Positions 47,052 to 56,486 of a DNA stretch of 64,000 nucleotides are shown piece by piece. The translations under genes and the position numbers were made by a program. The DNA is taken from assembly GCA_028293625.1 (NCBI GenBank), contig JAQGOL010000031.1:100489-164488 (forward strand). Reading direction: 5' to 3'. The stretch's first letter is position 1, and the number at the start of each line of letters is the position of its first letter. The notes under the pieces were generated by a model. It was not told the origin of the DNA and did not search any database. It saw nothing but the letters and a program-made list of their open reading frames with translations. Origin of the DNA: Chthoniobacteraceae bacterium (GTDB lineage Bacteria > Verrucomicrobiota > Verrucomicrobiia > Chthoniobacterales > Chthoniobacteraceae).

Positions 47052-49085
47052 TCAGTGGCCGGCGCGGCCCGCTTTACCCTTGCCTCGGCGGAAACCTGCA
47101 AGGGCCAGGATTCCGCCTGCAATGAGCGCCATGGAGGAGGGTTCGGGGATAACCGCAACGTTGGCAACGAGGAATTCGACGTTGTAACCGTCGCTGACGG
47201 CAAGCGTCGTCACATCCAGAAAAGCGTTGATCGTGAATACCCCGCTTGGGAACGCGCCAAAATTAATCACGTTGTCCGTGAAATAACTGTTAGCCATTGC
47301 AACCGTCAAAAAGGTCTGATCTTCGCGCGTCGCGCCGTTGACCTGCAGTTGGAAGTGCAGGGTGCTGAAACCGGCACCGCTCTGCAGCGGATCGAGCAAT
47401 CCGATTTCGAGATTGCCGGCGTTGCCTGCAAGCTGCGCCCGGTCAAGGGTAAGGGCGATGCTGCTGCTGAAAGTCTGAGAGGTTCCGGCAGGCGCACTGG
47501 AAGGAGCCCCACCCGCCATCACAGCCAATGCAAGGTTTTCGGTGCTGCCTGGGCCAAACACGGCGCTGACTTTAGAGTGTCCACCGATGGCGCCAGAAAC
47601 AGCCGCCGCAGTGGGCGCTCCTGTGATCAGACTGCCGGCATTATTGTGACTGGCGGGGGTCAGGAGGGTTCGTGCCGGCATGGCGCCACCAATAGAGGCG
47701 GTGCCGAAGGTCTGCAATATTTCCGGGGGCACCTGGCCTGGAAGGACGTCCGGCAGCGTCAGATTGCCACCCGCCTGCACTGAGCGCACGGCGCCGGCCA
47801 GCGGGTTTTGGGAAGTCGCACGCGATTGGCCTGAGCCGCTTGACCCAAAGACGCTGCTGCTAGCCTGGGCAAGAGCGCCAGTGCTGCTTGTGGCAGCGGC
47901 GAGCGCACTGCCCGCACCATAGGAATTCGGCGCGCCCTTTGCCCCACTGGCCCCGCCGGTGGCGGTGGCATGAACATTCACTGCGGCTGAGCCGGTGAGC
48001 GAGGATTGCGCCAGCGCATTGCCGCCAAGACCAACGGGAGCCGAACTATTCGTCGGTGAGCCGCCCGCGCCGCCCGTAGCGAGAGTGATTGCGGTGATCC
48101 CGCCAAGGGCCACGGCTGTCTGGTTCAAAATCGAAGTGGCTGCGCCTCCTGCCGACGCGGAGTTCGTAGTCCCCGCGCCGGCGCCACCGGTGGCAGTCTG
48201 GCTAAGTGAAAGGGTGCCGCTGGTAAAGCCATTCGCCGTTCCATTAAGGATAACGCTGCCGGCCAGGCCGGGCGCGCCACTAATAGTGTTTTTGCCTGCC
48301 GCCCCAGCTGCACCGCCGCTCCCGGTCACGGTAACATCCACTGCGCCTCCATTGGTGGAGGTGGCTTTGGTGGTGAAATCGGGCATGATTCCGCCGCCAT
48401 CGCCTCCCTGGCCGCCAATTCCGCCAGTGCCAGCCATGCCGCCTGCGCCACCTGCGCCACCCGTGAGCGCAGCCGAGACTGTGACTGTGCCCGACGATTG
48501 GGCAACGGCTGTTCCGCTGACACTTCCACCTGGAGCGCCAGCTCCGCCGTTACCCGGAACGCCCGAAGGTCCTGCTGCGCCTCCTGCCCCGCCGGCTGCA
48601 CCTGCGCCGCCAGTGGCGGTAGCCGTCGCCACCGAGTTGGCGGAGACAATGTTGCTTCCGGCTCTTGCGATGGCGTCGCCACCTTTAGCGCCCGCGCCAC
48701 CGGCCGCGCCATTCTGGTTAGGCGTGGCGGCGTCCTGATTGCCTTTACCACCGGTACCTCCTGCTCCGCCCGCACCGCCAGTCGCCGTGGCGATATTGGT
48801 TGCGTCTGTGTTTGGTGTGGTAACGCCCGAATCGGCTGTCGAAGCGGTACCGGGCGCGCCCGGGCCTCCCGGCACGGCGGGTAATGCTCCCGTGCCGTTG
48901 GCGCCCGCGGCTCCGGCCGCGCCGGCCCCTCCGGTCTCGGTGTCCGTGGTTGCGCTGGCCGATAGGGAGAGAGTGAGGAGGGCACCGCAGGCTGTAAGAA
49001 CGGCAAAGGAATTGATCCTTTGCGTCCCACACGTTTTGCCCGTGAGCCACAGTTTCGCTGGAGTGGAGATGGCTCTGGTTTTCAT
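47052..49085 (-). CDS. Gly/Ala-rich PEP-CTERM repeat protein (island copy)
   Basis: The 677-residue protein has a long signal peptide (MKTRAISTPAKLWLTGKTCG start, cleavage near LSASA). About 400 residues follow dominated by GGAGGAGG and related triplets, interrupted by Ser/Thr/Asn/Val patches. A non-repetitive beta-rich domain (about 490-640) comes next, and the tail VIPEPSSMALIAGGILAL then AGFRRGKGK is a PEP-CTERM signal. It is similar along its whole length, including upstream DNA, to the protein at 60439-62469. Likely a surface or matrix protein. The repetitive region resembles PE_PGRS by composition only. Confidence 0.88.
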   Translation of the reverse strand: MKTRAISTPAKLWLTGKTCGTQRINSFAVLTACGALLTLSLSASATTDTETGGAGAAGAAGANGTGALPAVPGGPGAPGTASTADSGVTTPNTDATNIATATGGAGGAGGTGGKGNQDAATPNQNGAAGGAGAKGGDAIARAGSNIVSANSVATATATGGAGAAGGAGGAAGPSGVPGNGGAGAPGGSVSGTAVAQSSGTVTVSAALTGGAGGAGGMAGTGGIGGQGGDGGGIMPDFTTKATSTNGGAVDVTVTGSGGAAGAAGKNTISGAPGLAGSVILNGTANGFTSGTLSLSQTATGGAGAGTTNSASAGGAATSILNQTAVALGGITAITLATGGAGGSPTNSSAPVGLGGNALAQSSLTGSAAVNVHATATGGASGAKGAPNSYGAGSALAAATSSTGALAQASSSVFGSSGSGQSRATSQNPLAGAVRSVQAGGNLTLPDVLPGQVPPEILQTFGTASIGGAMPARTLLTPASHNNAGSLITGAPTAAAVSGAIGGHSKVSAVFGPGSTENLALAVMAGGAPSSAPAGTSQTFSSSIALTLDRAQLAGNAGNLEIGLLDPLQSGAGFSTLHFQLQVNGATREDQTFLTVAMANSYFTDNVINFGAFPSGVFTINAFLDVTTLAVSDGYNVEFLVANVAVIPEPSSMALIAGGILALAGFRRGKGKAGRAGH

Positions 49086-49355
49086 ATAAAAAAGTTTATC
49101 AGCTTCGCAACCGAACCGCGTAAATCGGAATTGGCGAACAACAATTCAGCGCGCGTCTGACACGTTCCGCCTGTTGCGAAATTGTGAGCAGCGATCGTCT
49201 GTCGAGAGCACTACTTTCAAGGAAGCCGCGAGGTATGACTACGCATCTGCCCGGAAACACTGCGCATTTCTTCGGTTGCCAAGCAAACCGTGCTTCCCAA
49301 GGGCCTGGCCGAGATCCAGGCGAGAGCAACCTCATCTGGCTTCCGGCAGGGTCGT

Positions 49356-50390
49356 TCATTCCAGTTGCGATGCTTTGCGACCTTGTCGTAAAACTTTAAT
49401 CACCTCCAACACCAGCATCGGAACGGCTGATATGATAAGTAGAATCAAACAATCAGAGGCTGGAATCAGCGACGTCTTGAGAAGCTTGGCGAGATAGGCA
49501 TTGTGGTGGCTCCAGACCTGAATGTTGAATGACACAGCGACGACGAGCACCAGGTTAACATTTGAAAAGAGATTCATTTGCCACACTGGGCGGGTCTCGC
49601 TTCGGGCTCCAAAAGATCGGAACAACTCGGAAAACACTAGTGTCGCAACCGCATAAGTGCGTGCCAATTCGGGCGCCGCGGAATCCAGCGCGTAAAAATA
49701 CACGGCGAAAGAAACCGCAGCGGTCAGCGCACCGGTGAGGACCATGGCTCCCAAAAATCCTCGATCGGTTATGCGCTCCTGATGAGGGCGGGGAGCCTGC
49801 TTCATCACATCCTAGTGGATGGGATCGGGGCGCACCGTTGATAAAAGCGCGCAGCCGTCCATCACCCAAACAACGGATCACGCTGGCGCGTTTACGGTCT
49901 GAGTCGAAGGGAATCTCATGATGCACGGGCATTTCGCGGTCGAGCTGTTGCTTGCTCCCGCCAGCTTTGTGACCCGCCGAAAGCATCGCGCCTTTGGTAG
50001 GGTCGCCAATCACTTTCCATACGCCTTCTTCCTGCAGGAGATGGGCATTGTTGCAGCCGATCAGAATGTTTGCGTGTTCGAGCAACAGCGCGCGGTGGCA
50101 CTCCACGAAGGCTTTGCCTTGAAAGCGCACTTCGCCCTTGGGCTCGTAGCCTTCACCGGTTATATCGTAACTTTGGCCTGCCACGTAAAGTGCGCGCACG
50201 GTCATCTCGCCGACGGTGAGCGTTCCGGTTTTGTCGGTGCAAATTACAGTCGTGGACCCGAGGGTCTCCACGGCCGGCAATTTACGGACCAAGGCGCGCC
50301 GGCGCGACATGCGCAACACCCCAGCCCAAGCGCCACGGTGATTACCGCGGGCAATCCTTCCGGCACGGCCGCCACCGCAGGGAGTTCCGC
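49356..50390 (-). pseudogene. Cation-transporting P-type ATPase, internally deleted and frameshifted
   Basis: Recognisable pieces in order are VAAVPEGLPAVITVALGLG (membrane helix 4), then after a frameshift VRKLPAVETLGSTTVICTDK with TGTLT (phosphorylation Asp), and the nucleotide-binding domain to AFINGAP. A jump follows to ERITDRGFLGAMVLTGALTA and the last helices, ending 49356. The first three helices, the TGDH and GDGVND motifs and helices 5-6 are missing. It cannot be functional. It is fused at 50390 to a universal-stress-protein fragment. Confidence 0.82.
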
Positions 50391-50852
50391 TCCCGCTTGT
50401 GTCGCCAAGGAAATCAAATGTGAATCCACCCGCGCGGTGCGTGGCTCCACGCGGATCGTAGCCTTCACGCCCCGTTGGTGCGCCTTCTCGCGCCGATCCT
50501 CCTCCAGCGATTTCCTCAGATACGGCACGAGCTTGGCCGAGCCGAGCCCATTGACGCCTCCTAGTTCGCCACGCACCTCGGGAATTTGATGAATGTAGCC
50601 GAGCGTGATACAGCACAGCCCGATTTGCTGCCATTGTGCCAACCAGCGCAACGCCGCCTCCCCTGTTGAGGTGAAGTCCACGGCGATGAAAACCTGCAGA
50701 GGACGTTCCCCGCGCGCCCAGGCTACGAGAGGCTCGGCCGCACGTACCACCAACGTAGGTATCGAAGAGGTTTCGGCGATTCGTTCGGCAACATTGCCGA
50801 GGAGCCAGCGCGAACCTCGCATGGAGCCTGTTCCGGACGCGCCCACAATCAC
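50391..50852 (-). pseudogene. Universal stress protein (UspA-type), fragment fused to P-type ATPase
   Basis: The fragment begins with GASGTGSMRGSRWLLGNVAE (the ATP-binding GxGxxx..G-9-G(S/T) type motif of a Usp domain), then ERIAETSSIPTLVVR. A second Usp domain starts with VFIAVDFTSTGEAALRWLAQ. It stops midway (SHLISLATQAG), where P-type ATPase sequence continues in the same frame. A two-domain Usp has therefore lost both ends. Usp genes next to cation ATPases and CNBD proteins are typical of energy-stress clusters. Confidence 0.78.
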
Positions 50853-51037
50853 TAACTTTCATCAGGCTCGGCTGACCAACAGACAATCCGGCCGGGAAAA
50901 TGCGCAGACTTTCCGGGCAGATGCGTAGCCGGCTGCTCGCGGACCACCGAAGATAGACTGCAATGAAACGCATCAACGGACCTTTTACCGCTTTCTGCCA
51001 GATCAAAGCGTGAGAGCAGCCCCGGCAACCCCGTTCC

Positions 51038-51490
51038 ATGATCTTCGACGACTTCCTTCAGCATCCTCATCCTTTCCTCAGCGGCCTGTGCGAATCCCAT
51101 CTGCGGATGCTTGCGAAAAAGGCCGCGCACGTCCACTTTCCCGCAGGCGCGCGTGTGATTCACGAAGGCAGTCCTGCAGAGCATTTCTATCTTATCCAGC
51201 GTGAAAAGGTCGGCCTTCAGGCGCACTCAGCGGGACATGCCGTCCCAATCCAGAGTATTGGCTCGGGTGAAGTCCTTGGCTGGTCGTGGCTCTTCCCTCC
51301 TTACTGCTGGCACTTCGACGCCGTAGCCGAAGAGGACACTGATGCAATCGCCTTCCCCGCCGCGCAGGTGCGCGAGGATTGCGAGACCGATAAGACGTAT
51401 GGTTACGCATTGATGAAACAAGTTGCCGGGCTCTTGAGTCACCGATTGCAGGCGACTCGGATGAAACTTGTTCAAGCCCACAAAGGGTAG
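51038..51490 (+). CDS. Stand-alone cyclic-nucleotide-binding domain protein
   Basis: The 150-residue protein is one Crp-type beta-barrel: FPAGARVIHEGSPAEHFYLI near residue 35, GSGEVLGWSWLFPPYCWHFD near 75, and a closing helix ALMKQVAGLLSHRLQATR. No helix-turn-helix follows, so it is not a DNA-binding Crp. The GEVLGWSWLFPPY motif defines a small single-domain family often found with stress and respiratory genes. The ligand residues of classical cAMP sites are not conserved. Its neighbour upstream, the Usp/ATPase fusion, is broken. Confidence 0.85.
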   Translation: MIFDDFLQHPHPFLSGLCESHLRMLAKKAAHVHFPAGARVIHEGSPAEHFYLIQREKVGLQAHSAGHAVPIQSIGSGEVLGWSWLFPPYCWHFDAVAEEDTDAIAFPAAQVREDCETDKTYGYALMKQVAGLLSHRLQATRMKLVQAHKG

Positions 51491-51569
51491 CAGCGTGGCA
51501 CTTTAACCCCGCGAAGGGACGTCGCAAAGTTTCGCGAACCTTCCCACCAGGCTCAAGGCAATGTTGCGC

Positions 51570-52472
51570 TCAGGCTGGCGCGGTGTCCCGGCGGTGCTCA
51601 GTCGGCGATTTCCCAGTAACCTGCTTAAACGAGCGGTTGAACTGCGAAAGCGATTGAAAGCCCACGTCGAAACCAATTTCGCTAATTCTCCGGCCAGGGT
51701 TGCGGAGGAAATCCTTGGCCTTTTCGATGCGAATGCGGGCGACGTATTCCACAAAGTTGAGACCGGCCGCTTCCTTGAACTTTTCGCTAAAGTAGGTCGC
51801 GCTCATATTCACCACCCGCGCCACGGCATCCAGTGACAACTCCTCGTCCGAGTGGTCTGCGATAAAACTGCGCGCCTGGCTGATTGCGGGCGACCCGACC
51901 TCCGCCGCCTGCAAAATGAGCATCTCACTGCACGAGCCAAGATGCTTGGCAAACGTATCAAGCAATCGAATAAGGGCGTCGTATTGTTTAGGAGAGAGAA
52001 CCCGCGTATTAAAGTAAGTCTCTTCAAGTCTCTTCAGATCGACTTCCGCGCCCCACTCGATAAGGGTCGCCGCCACCCGATTGAAGCCCGCCTTGTCCGG
52101 CCGGTGCAGAAGGATTTGACCAGTTTGAAGAAACGCGACCAAATTCTCGCCGACCCGGACAGGCACCGCAGTCTCGCACAAGCCGGCAAAACATTTCATC
52201 GTTTTAGGAGCAAGTTGGGCTTCCTCCTCCAACTTTCTCTGCAGCGCGTAGCAGGCCTTGCAGCTCTGATTGGCCTTCGCCATAAGTGAGCAGAAAGGGT
52301 TCTCCTGCGCCTTTTCGTAACGGACGATATTGAGCATACCAAGCCCGTGCAATCGAAGCGGAAGTCCGGTTCCCTCAGTAAAGGCGCGTTCATAGTCCTG
52401 ATACATTTCCGATTCGGAGAGCACCTGCAATACTCTGGCGCTTGACTTAAAGTCTTCTTTCGCCGGTTTCAT
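51570..52472 (-). CDS. AraC-family regulator with PocR sensory domain (copy 1)
   Basis: I start at ATG 52472 because the island operator covers 52558-52597; the protein is then 300 residues. The N-terminal PocR ligand-binding domain has YERAFTEGTGLPLRL and a Cys cluster, NPFCSLMAKANQSCKACYAL then CFAGLCETAVPV, which could bind a cofactor or metal. The C-terminal AraC HTH has LSLDAVARVVNMSATYFSEK and ISEIGFDVGFQSLSQFNRSF. It is a paralogue of 58655-59680. PocR domains in other bacteria sense diols or related small molecules; the ligand here is unknown. Confidence 0.9.
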   Translation of the reverse strand: MKPAKEDFKSSARVLQVLSESEMYQDYERAFTEGTGLPLRLHGLGMLNIVRYEKAQENPFCSLMAKANQSCKACYALQRKLEEEAQLAPKTMKCFAGLCETAVPVRVGENLVAFLQTGQILLHRPDKAGFNRVAATLIEWGAEVDLKRLEETYFNTRVLSPKQYDALIRLLDTFAKHLGSCSEMLILQAAEVGSPAISQARSFIADHSDEELSLDAVARVVNMSATYFSEKFKEAAGLNFVEYVARIRIEKAKDFLRNPGRRISEIGFDVGFQSLSQFNRSFKQVTGKSPTEHRRDTAPA

Positions 52473-52557
52473 ATCAACCTGATGATGAGCATTTTTTAAC
52501 GCTGTCGAGTGCTTCGTAGTTCTGATGGAAGTAATCTCGACCAGAGGACAGGATAAG

Positions 52558-52597
52558 CCAATACCTCGCTGCACATGGCCTGATGCTTTAAAGCTAT
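52558..52597 (-). promoter_or_regulatory. Island LysR-type operator, copy at 52.6 kb
   Basis: On the minus strand: ATAGCTTTAAAGCAT (52597-52583), 17 bp, then GGTATTGG (52565-52558). The right arm is degenerate (GCAT for CTAT). It reads toward PocR-AraC copy 1, with 85 bp between GGTATTGG and the start. Confidence 0.72.
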
Positions 52598-52627
52598 AGG
52601 GAAGCATCGGGTCCAACCAACGAAGTA

Positions 52628-52923
52628 TTGGCGCGGCTTCCTTTTGCCATCGGTTATCACGTTCAGACAATCGAAGGAAAAATCAGCCACATCATCGACT
52701 TTGTGATCGACGAGCAAACTTGGACGCCATGTCATGTTGTTGTGGAGACGGGCGATCGGTTTGCTGGCAAACGGATTGCGCTTCGTTCCGATCAAATCAT
52801 TCGCATTCGCTAAGAGGATTCAGCGATTTTTGTCGATATCTCCAGGAAGTTATACAGGTGGCTCCAGAGTATCTCCTGTCACCGGCCCCTCCCAATCACG
52901 GCACACATAATTTCGTAGATTGA
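52628..52923 (+). pseudogene. PRC-barrel gene remnant, frameshifted
   Basis: The plus strand reads YHVQTIEGKISHIIDFVIDE, then VVVETGDRFAGKRIALRSDQ and IIRI. After a frameshift it continues as YLQEVIQVAPEYLLSPAPPN and HGTHNFVD. This matches the second PRC barrel and tail of the intact protein at 56487-57215 (YHIQTHEGTVGHVTDFMIDD and so on). The first barrel is absent. The relic is divergent from AraC copy 1, with the operator between them. Confidence 0.75.
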
Positions 52924-53088
52924 ACTGAGTTGCTAATATTCTCACCGGCAAGTCTGGCCCATCAGCGTCGAAATAAATGACAGCGCCGAAATGCCGTGAT
53001 ATGGTCACTGGTCCGATACGTGCGCACACAGGGCCGACGGCATTCAATATTCATTCCCTCACCGGACTCACTCCAACTCCAATTCTCG

Positions 53089-53331
53089 ATGCACGTTGAC
53101 CATCATCCCTTAATCACAGAATTTCCCGAGCTTCGCGACCGCCTCCACACCTTGAAGGCCGCCTCCGCTTACTTCGCCAATCTGGCGGACCAGTATGAAG
53201 AAGTAGACAAGCACATCTGCCGCGCAGAAGCCAGTCCGGAAGGGTATGATGACGGGCACATGCACGAACTGAAGGCCAGGCGCCTCCATCTTAAAGACGA
53301 AGTCTTCAAAGCACTATCTAAAGAAGCTTAA
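53089..53331 (+). CDS. YdcH-family (DUF465) small protein
   Basis: From ATG 53089 the protein is 80 residues. It begins MHVDHHPLITEFPELRDRLH and continues with FANLADQYEEVDKHI, then a helix ending RRLHLKDEVFKALSKEA. This is the two-helix hairpin of DUF465. The family is widespread, often near stress genes, with no settled function. A strong hairpin follows the stop codon by 23 bp. Confidence 0.88.
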   Translation: MHVDHHPLITEFPELRDRLHTLKAASAYFANLADQYEEVDKHICRAEASPEGYDDGHMHELKARRLHLKDEVFKALSKEA

Positions 53332-53354
53332 CTCGGGTTTTCCTTCAACTTTCT

Positions 53355-53382
53355 GCCGCTACAACAGCCTTGTTGTAGCGGC
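53355..53382 (+). terminator. Perfect 12-bp hairpin between YdcH and globin genes
   Basis: GCCGCTACAACA (53355-53366) and TGTTGTAGCGGC (53371-53382) pair fully around a GCCT tetraloop. A short ACTTT follows, so it likely works as an intrinsic terminator for the YdcH-family gene, although the T-run is weak. Confidence 0.7.
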
Positions 53383-53467
53383 ACTTTGCCTACCGGATTC
53401 GATCTCCTAACCTGCATGCTATACTTTCATAAAAATCTTTTTCTGCCAAGATTAGCTGCGGATTTCT

Positions 53468-53917
53468 ATGCATCCTGACATCTGCACGGCGAAAGATATT
53501 CGGAAACTTGTCGATTCCTTTTATGACGAGATAAGTCGGGACGGATTGCTCGCGCCAGTTTTTAACGATGTTGCCAAGGTTGACTGGGGCACGCATCTGC
53601 CAATCATGTATCGCTTTTGGGAGTCAATGCTTTTGGGCTCCGCTACTTACCAGGGCGCTCCTTTTCCAAAACACGCCGTATTGCCGGTTCAGAAGAAGCA
53701 CTTTGTCCGTTGGTTGGCATTATTTCAGGACACGGTAGACGCTCACTTCGCAGGCCCGAAAGCTGAGGAAGCAAAGGGACGGGCTGCCTCAATTGCTGAC
53801 ACCTTTGCGCAACGTATGGGTCTGCTAAAAAATGCGGATGGGCTTGGTCACGGCGATCTGGTGCGCATTCCCGACTTGCGACCTAAAGCTCCGCGTCTGA
53901 GCCCAGACGGTTCCTAG
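53468..53917 (+). CDS. Truncated haemoglobin, group III-like
   Basis: The 149-residue protein shows the group III pattern: RKLVDSFYDEISRDGLLAPV, IMYRFWESMLLGSATYQGAP, then FPKH, and KKHFVRWLALFQDTVDAHFA. The conserved Trp and Phe of the RFW motif and a His in KKHF that should bind haem are present. Group III globins bind O2 or NO under microaerobic conditions, and their role is mostly inferred. No operator of the island type lies directly upstream. Confidence 0.88.
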   Translation: MHPDICTAKDIRKLVDSFYDEISRDGLLAPVFNDVAKVDWGTHLPIMYRFWESMLLGSATYQGAPFPKHAVLPVQKKHFVRWLALFQDTVDAHFAGPKAEEAKGRAASIADTFAQRMGLLKNADGLGHGDLVRIPDLRPKAPRLSPDGS

Positions 53918-54448
53918 ATCATTCCTCTCGCGGTCCGTCCATCCCATCTATCTCACGCATCTGTGCAAAACCTTCTGGCGAGGAATGACTGCAAGCAAAA
54001 ATCGGGAGAGGAATTGAGGGTACGCTAATGGGGCCGGAGGCGCCCTCAACTCTTGGCACGACAATGAATCACGTCGGGAGTCACGCTGCCCTTGCAGCCC
54101 AGTCACACTGCTCTTGCCTTTACACCCTGCCATAATTCAGATGCGACCTGGCTAAAAGGAAACCGGCGCAACTTCGTCACGATTTATGATTATGAACCCT
54201 CAAGGCATGTCAACTATTCTCAACATCTCCAACATCCAGCGAGAGAAGGTGAATTTTCGCTGGATTTCACAAGCGGTGAAATATTGTCCACCGCTCATCA
54301 GAAAAGTGCATCTTTTGCACACTTCAGAGTGAGCGCCCGGAAATATCCGCATTAACGCTTCGGGTAAAACTCTTCTAACTACCTCATCGACTCGATGTTA
54401 AGCGAAGATGAGTCGAACGCGGCACGGATAATGTTACGTGGATGCTGA
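53918..54448. other. Intergenic region, about 530 bp, no gene supported
   Basis: Short open frames exist here (one from 54092 to 54355), but they show no protein-like pattern, signal peptide or ribosome-binding site. I see no operator copy and no hairpin with a T-run. It probably contains the promoter of the methyltransferase gene at 54449. Confidence 0.5.
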
Positions 54449-55078
54449 ATGAATAGCTTTGAGCACCCCGACCACCTTTCCGAGCTAGACGACGATGATT
54501 TTGATTTGATCTATCCGTTGGAGATTCGTGATCTTTCAAGCATACACTGGACGCCTGTGTCCATCGCTCGCAAAGCCGCCAAGTTTTTAGTAAACAAACC
54601 GGGAACCCGTGTGCTGGACATCGGTTGCGGTCCGGGGAAGTTCTGCACCGTAGGCGCGCTTGTAACGGAGGGGCAATTTACGGGAGTCGAACAGCGCGAG
54701 CACTTGTGCGATCTGGCCCGCCTAACGATCGGAAAAGCCAAAATCTCAAACGCGAAGATCATTCATGCCAATATTACTCAGATCGATTTTTCTAACTATG
54801 ATGCTTTTTATCTATTTAACCCATTCGAGGAAAATCTTTTTGCCATGGGATTAATTGATGAAATTGTCGTTCGATCTGACGCTCTTTTCGAGGAATATAC
54901 GGTATATGTAACCAACCAGTTGGCGAGGGCGCCAGTGGGGACGCGTCTTGTCACCTATTGTGGTTGTCCGGCAGATGTGCCAAACGGATATGAATGCCAG
55001 AGGTCTTCAATTGAGTACAGCCTAACATTTTGGGAAAAAACTAGTCATCACTTCCTTGAGGATAATCGTCCGGAGTAG
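54449..55078 (+). CDS. Class I SAM-dependent methyltransferase
   Basis: The 209-residue protein has motif I VLDIGCGPGKFCTVGA at residues 55-70, motif II FTGVEQREHL, and a motif IV-like YDAFYLFNPFEENL. An N-terminal acidic stretch precedes IHWTPVSIARKAAKFL. It is of single-domain size. The FNPF motif replaces the NPPY or DPP of DNA and RNA methyltransferases. The substrate cannot be told. It stands alone between the globin and a degraded region. Confidence 0.85.
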   Translation: MNSFEHPDHLSELDDDDFDLIYPLEIRDLSSIHWTPVSIARKAAKFLVNKPGTRVLDIGCGPGKFCTVGALVTEGQFTGVEQREHLCDLARLTIGKAKISNAKIIHANITQIDFSNYDAFYLFNPFEENLFAMGLIDEIVVRSDALFEEYTVYVTNQLARAPVGTRLVTYCGCPADVPNGYECQRSSIEYSLTFWEKTSHHFLEDNRPE

Positions 55079-55132
55079 CAAGCTGCGCTTTACTCTCGAT
55101 TCCGTTCTCCGACAACGCGTCTTGGGCGTCCC

Positions 55133-55510
55133 TTGCCAAGGAGATCAGCTTTGAGCGTTCTCACGAGAAACTGGCAGTCCGAAACTAAAATTCAACCGAA
55201 TAAGCCTTTATTGGAAAATCTGTGGATACTGGAAGCATTCGATAACCTTTATTCTAAAATTGACAACCATGATCCCGGCATTCTCCGACTACGTGCCATG
55301 CTGCCGGCGTCGGTTCTCGCTGGTTATAAGCACCATCATCGTTGTGGCCGGCACAGCTTGACGGTTATTCAACATGATACGTGCGGTCATTGTAATTGCG
55401 ATATGCCGAAAGCTCCGCATCATTCAGATGCGCATGGGTGGTTCGTAAGCCCCTGGGCAAGCACATCTACCGGACGGGCTGAGGCACGGGCATTTTGGGC
55501 AGATAAGTAA
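55133..55510 (+). CDS. Hypothetical protein with a partial zinc-ribbon-like motif, doubtful
   Basis: The frame encodes 125 residues. The middle part, LPASVLAGYKHHHRCGRHSL then TVIQHDTCGHCNCDMP, resembles the end of C4-type zinc-ribbon proteins, in which a helix is followed by a C-x2-C segment and a Pro. The C-terminal 30 residues are low in information and run into an IS66 remnant. It may be a 3'-altered gene joined to the IS. The N-terminal start is not supported by a clear ribosome-binding site. Confidence 0.35.
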   Translation: MPRRSALSVLTRNWQSETKIQPNKPLLENLWILEAFDNLYSKIDNHDPGILRLRAMLPASVLAGYKHHHRCGRHSLTVIQHDTCGHCNCDMPKAPHHSDAHGWFVSPWASTSTGRAEARAFWADK

Positions 55511-55884
55511 TGACATCCAACGCAACGCCGGCGGACTGGCGCGGAGATCGAGCAGATGCTCAATCGCTGCGAGCAAAGCCAACTGACCCAGGCCGAGTTC
55601 GTAAAGAAGGAGGGCATCTGCCTGGCCACGCTGAACCGGCATCCGAAAAAAGCACGGACGCGAGTGGCTGCGGCGCGATTCCTACCGGCTCAGTATCGGA
55701 GGCGCCTGGAGCTGGAAATCTCGAGTGGTTTTGCACACAAGAAGTAAGCCAGTTTGCTGGAACTCACTTCTTCCTCAGGCAAGCAATGATCTCCCTTGGA
55801 GCTGCGAACCGGGTCTTCCTGGCCTGCGGAGTCACCGACATGCGCAAAGGCTATGCCGGACTTTACGGGCTGGTAAAGCTTCTC
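55511..55884 (+). mobile_element. IS66-family remnant (tnpA and tnpB pieces)
   Basis: A first piece near 55556-55740 (QAEFVKKEGICLATLNRH, then LEISSGF) resembles the HTH and ending of the IS66 Orf1 protein. A second piece, starting ATG 55785 in a different frame, reads MISLGAANRVFLACGVTDMR then KGYAGLYGLVKLL. This is the N-terminus of IS66 TnpB. It breaks off at about 55884, where oxidoreductase sequence in the opposite direction begins. No transposase ORF remains. Confidence 0.75.
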
Positions 55885-56450
55885 ATTGTTGTAAGTGGAG
55901 ATTCCGCCGCAGGCGACAATCCGGCCATACACTCGGAGAGCAGAAAGAGCCGCTCCAAGCGTGGTGCCTCCCACATTATCGAAATAGAAGTCGATCCCGT
56001 CCGGTGCCTCGCCCTTCAGTTGTTCAGCGACCGGGCCGACATTGTAATCGATGGCGACATCGAACTCGCATTGGTCCTGCAGAAGAAAGCGTTCTCCATT
56101 GAGCCCGCCGCCCCAATGACCCGACAGCTCCGCAATTTCGCCAGTTGCCCGGCCACCTTCCCCACCGCACCCGCAATATAGATGACGTCGCCAGCTTTGA
56201 CCTCCACCAGATTCAGCCCCGCCCAAACGGTCATACTCGTCATGCCGAGGGCAGCAAGGTAAACCGAAAGGGGTTGAACCTCGCGGCTGACCCCGCAAAT
56301 CTCGCGGCGAAGCGATGAAGTATTCCTGCCAGCCGAAGTTGAAGTAACCGCATCACCCACGTTGAATTCATCCGTGCGCGACGCACCGACCTCACCGCCT
56401 TCGAGCGGTCTGCCCTACTCGAACGCTGGAACATACGACTTCCCCTCATT
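55885..56450 (-). pseudogene. NADP-dependent oxidoreductase remnant (CurA-like)
   Basis: Fragments in several frames match the intact enzyme at 35638-36642: VGDAVTS, SVYLAALGMTSMTVWAGLNL, VEVKAGDVIYIAGAVG, KVAGQLAKLRSCRVIGAAGS, FDVAIDYNVGPVAEQLKGEA, DGIDFYFDNVGGT and GRIVACGGISTYNN. At least two frameshifts are present. The 3' third has been replaced by the IS66 piece, and the N-terminal GroES part is also missing. It directly follows the intact PRC-barrel gene on the same strand. Confidence 0.85.
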
Positions 56451-56486
56451 CATGCGCCTGCGCATGTTAGCATGGTCGTCATAAAG

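Noticed and set aside
52592..52631. A second, divergent operator on the plus strand ending in AGTATTGG at 52624-52631 next to the 52.6-kb copy
   Set aside because: Counting back 17 and 15 bp gives no ATAG-N7-CTAT palindrome, so only the minus-strand site fits the geometry.
54092..54355. An 87-codon open frame in the gap before the methyltransferase
   Set aside because: No ribosome-binding site, no recognisable motif and composition like the surrounding non-coding DNA.
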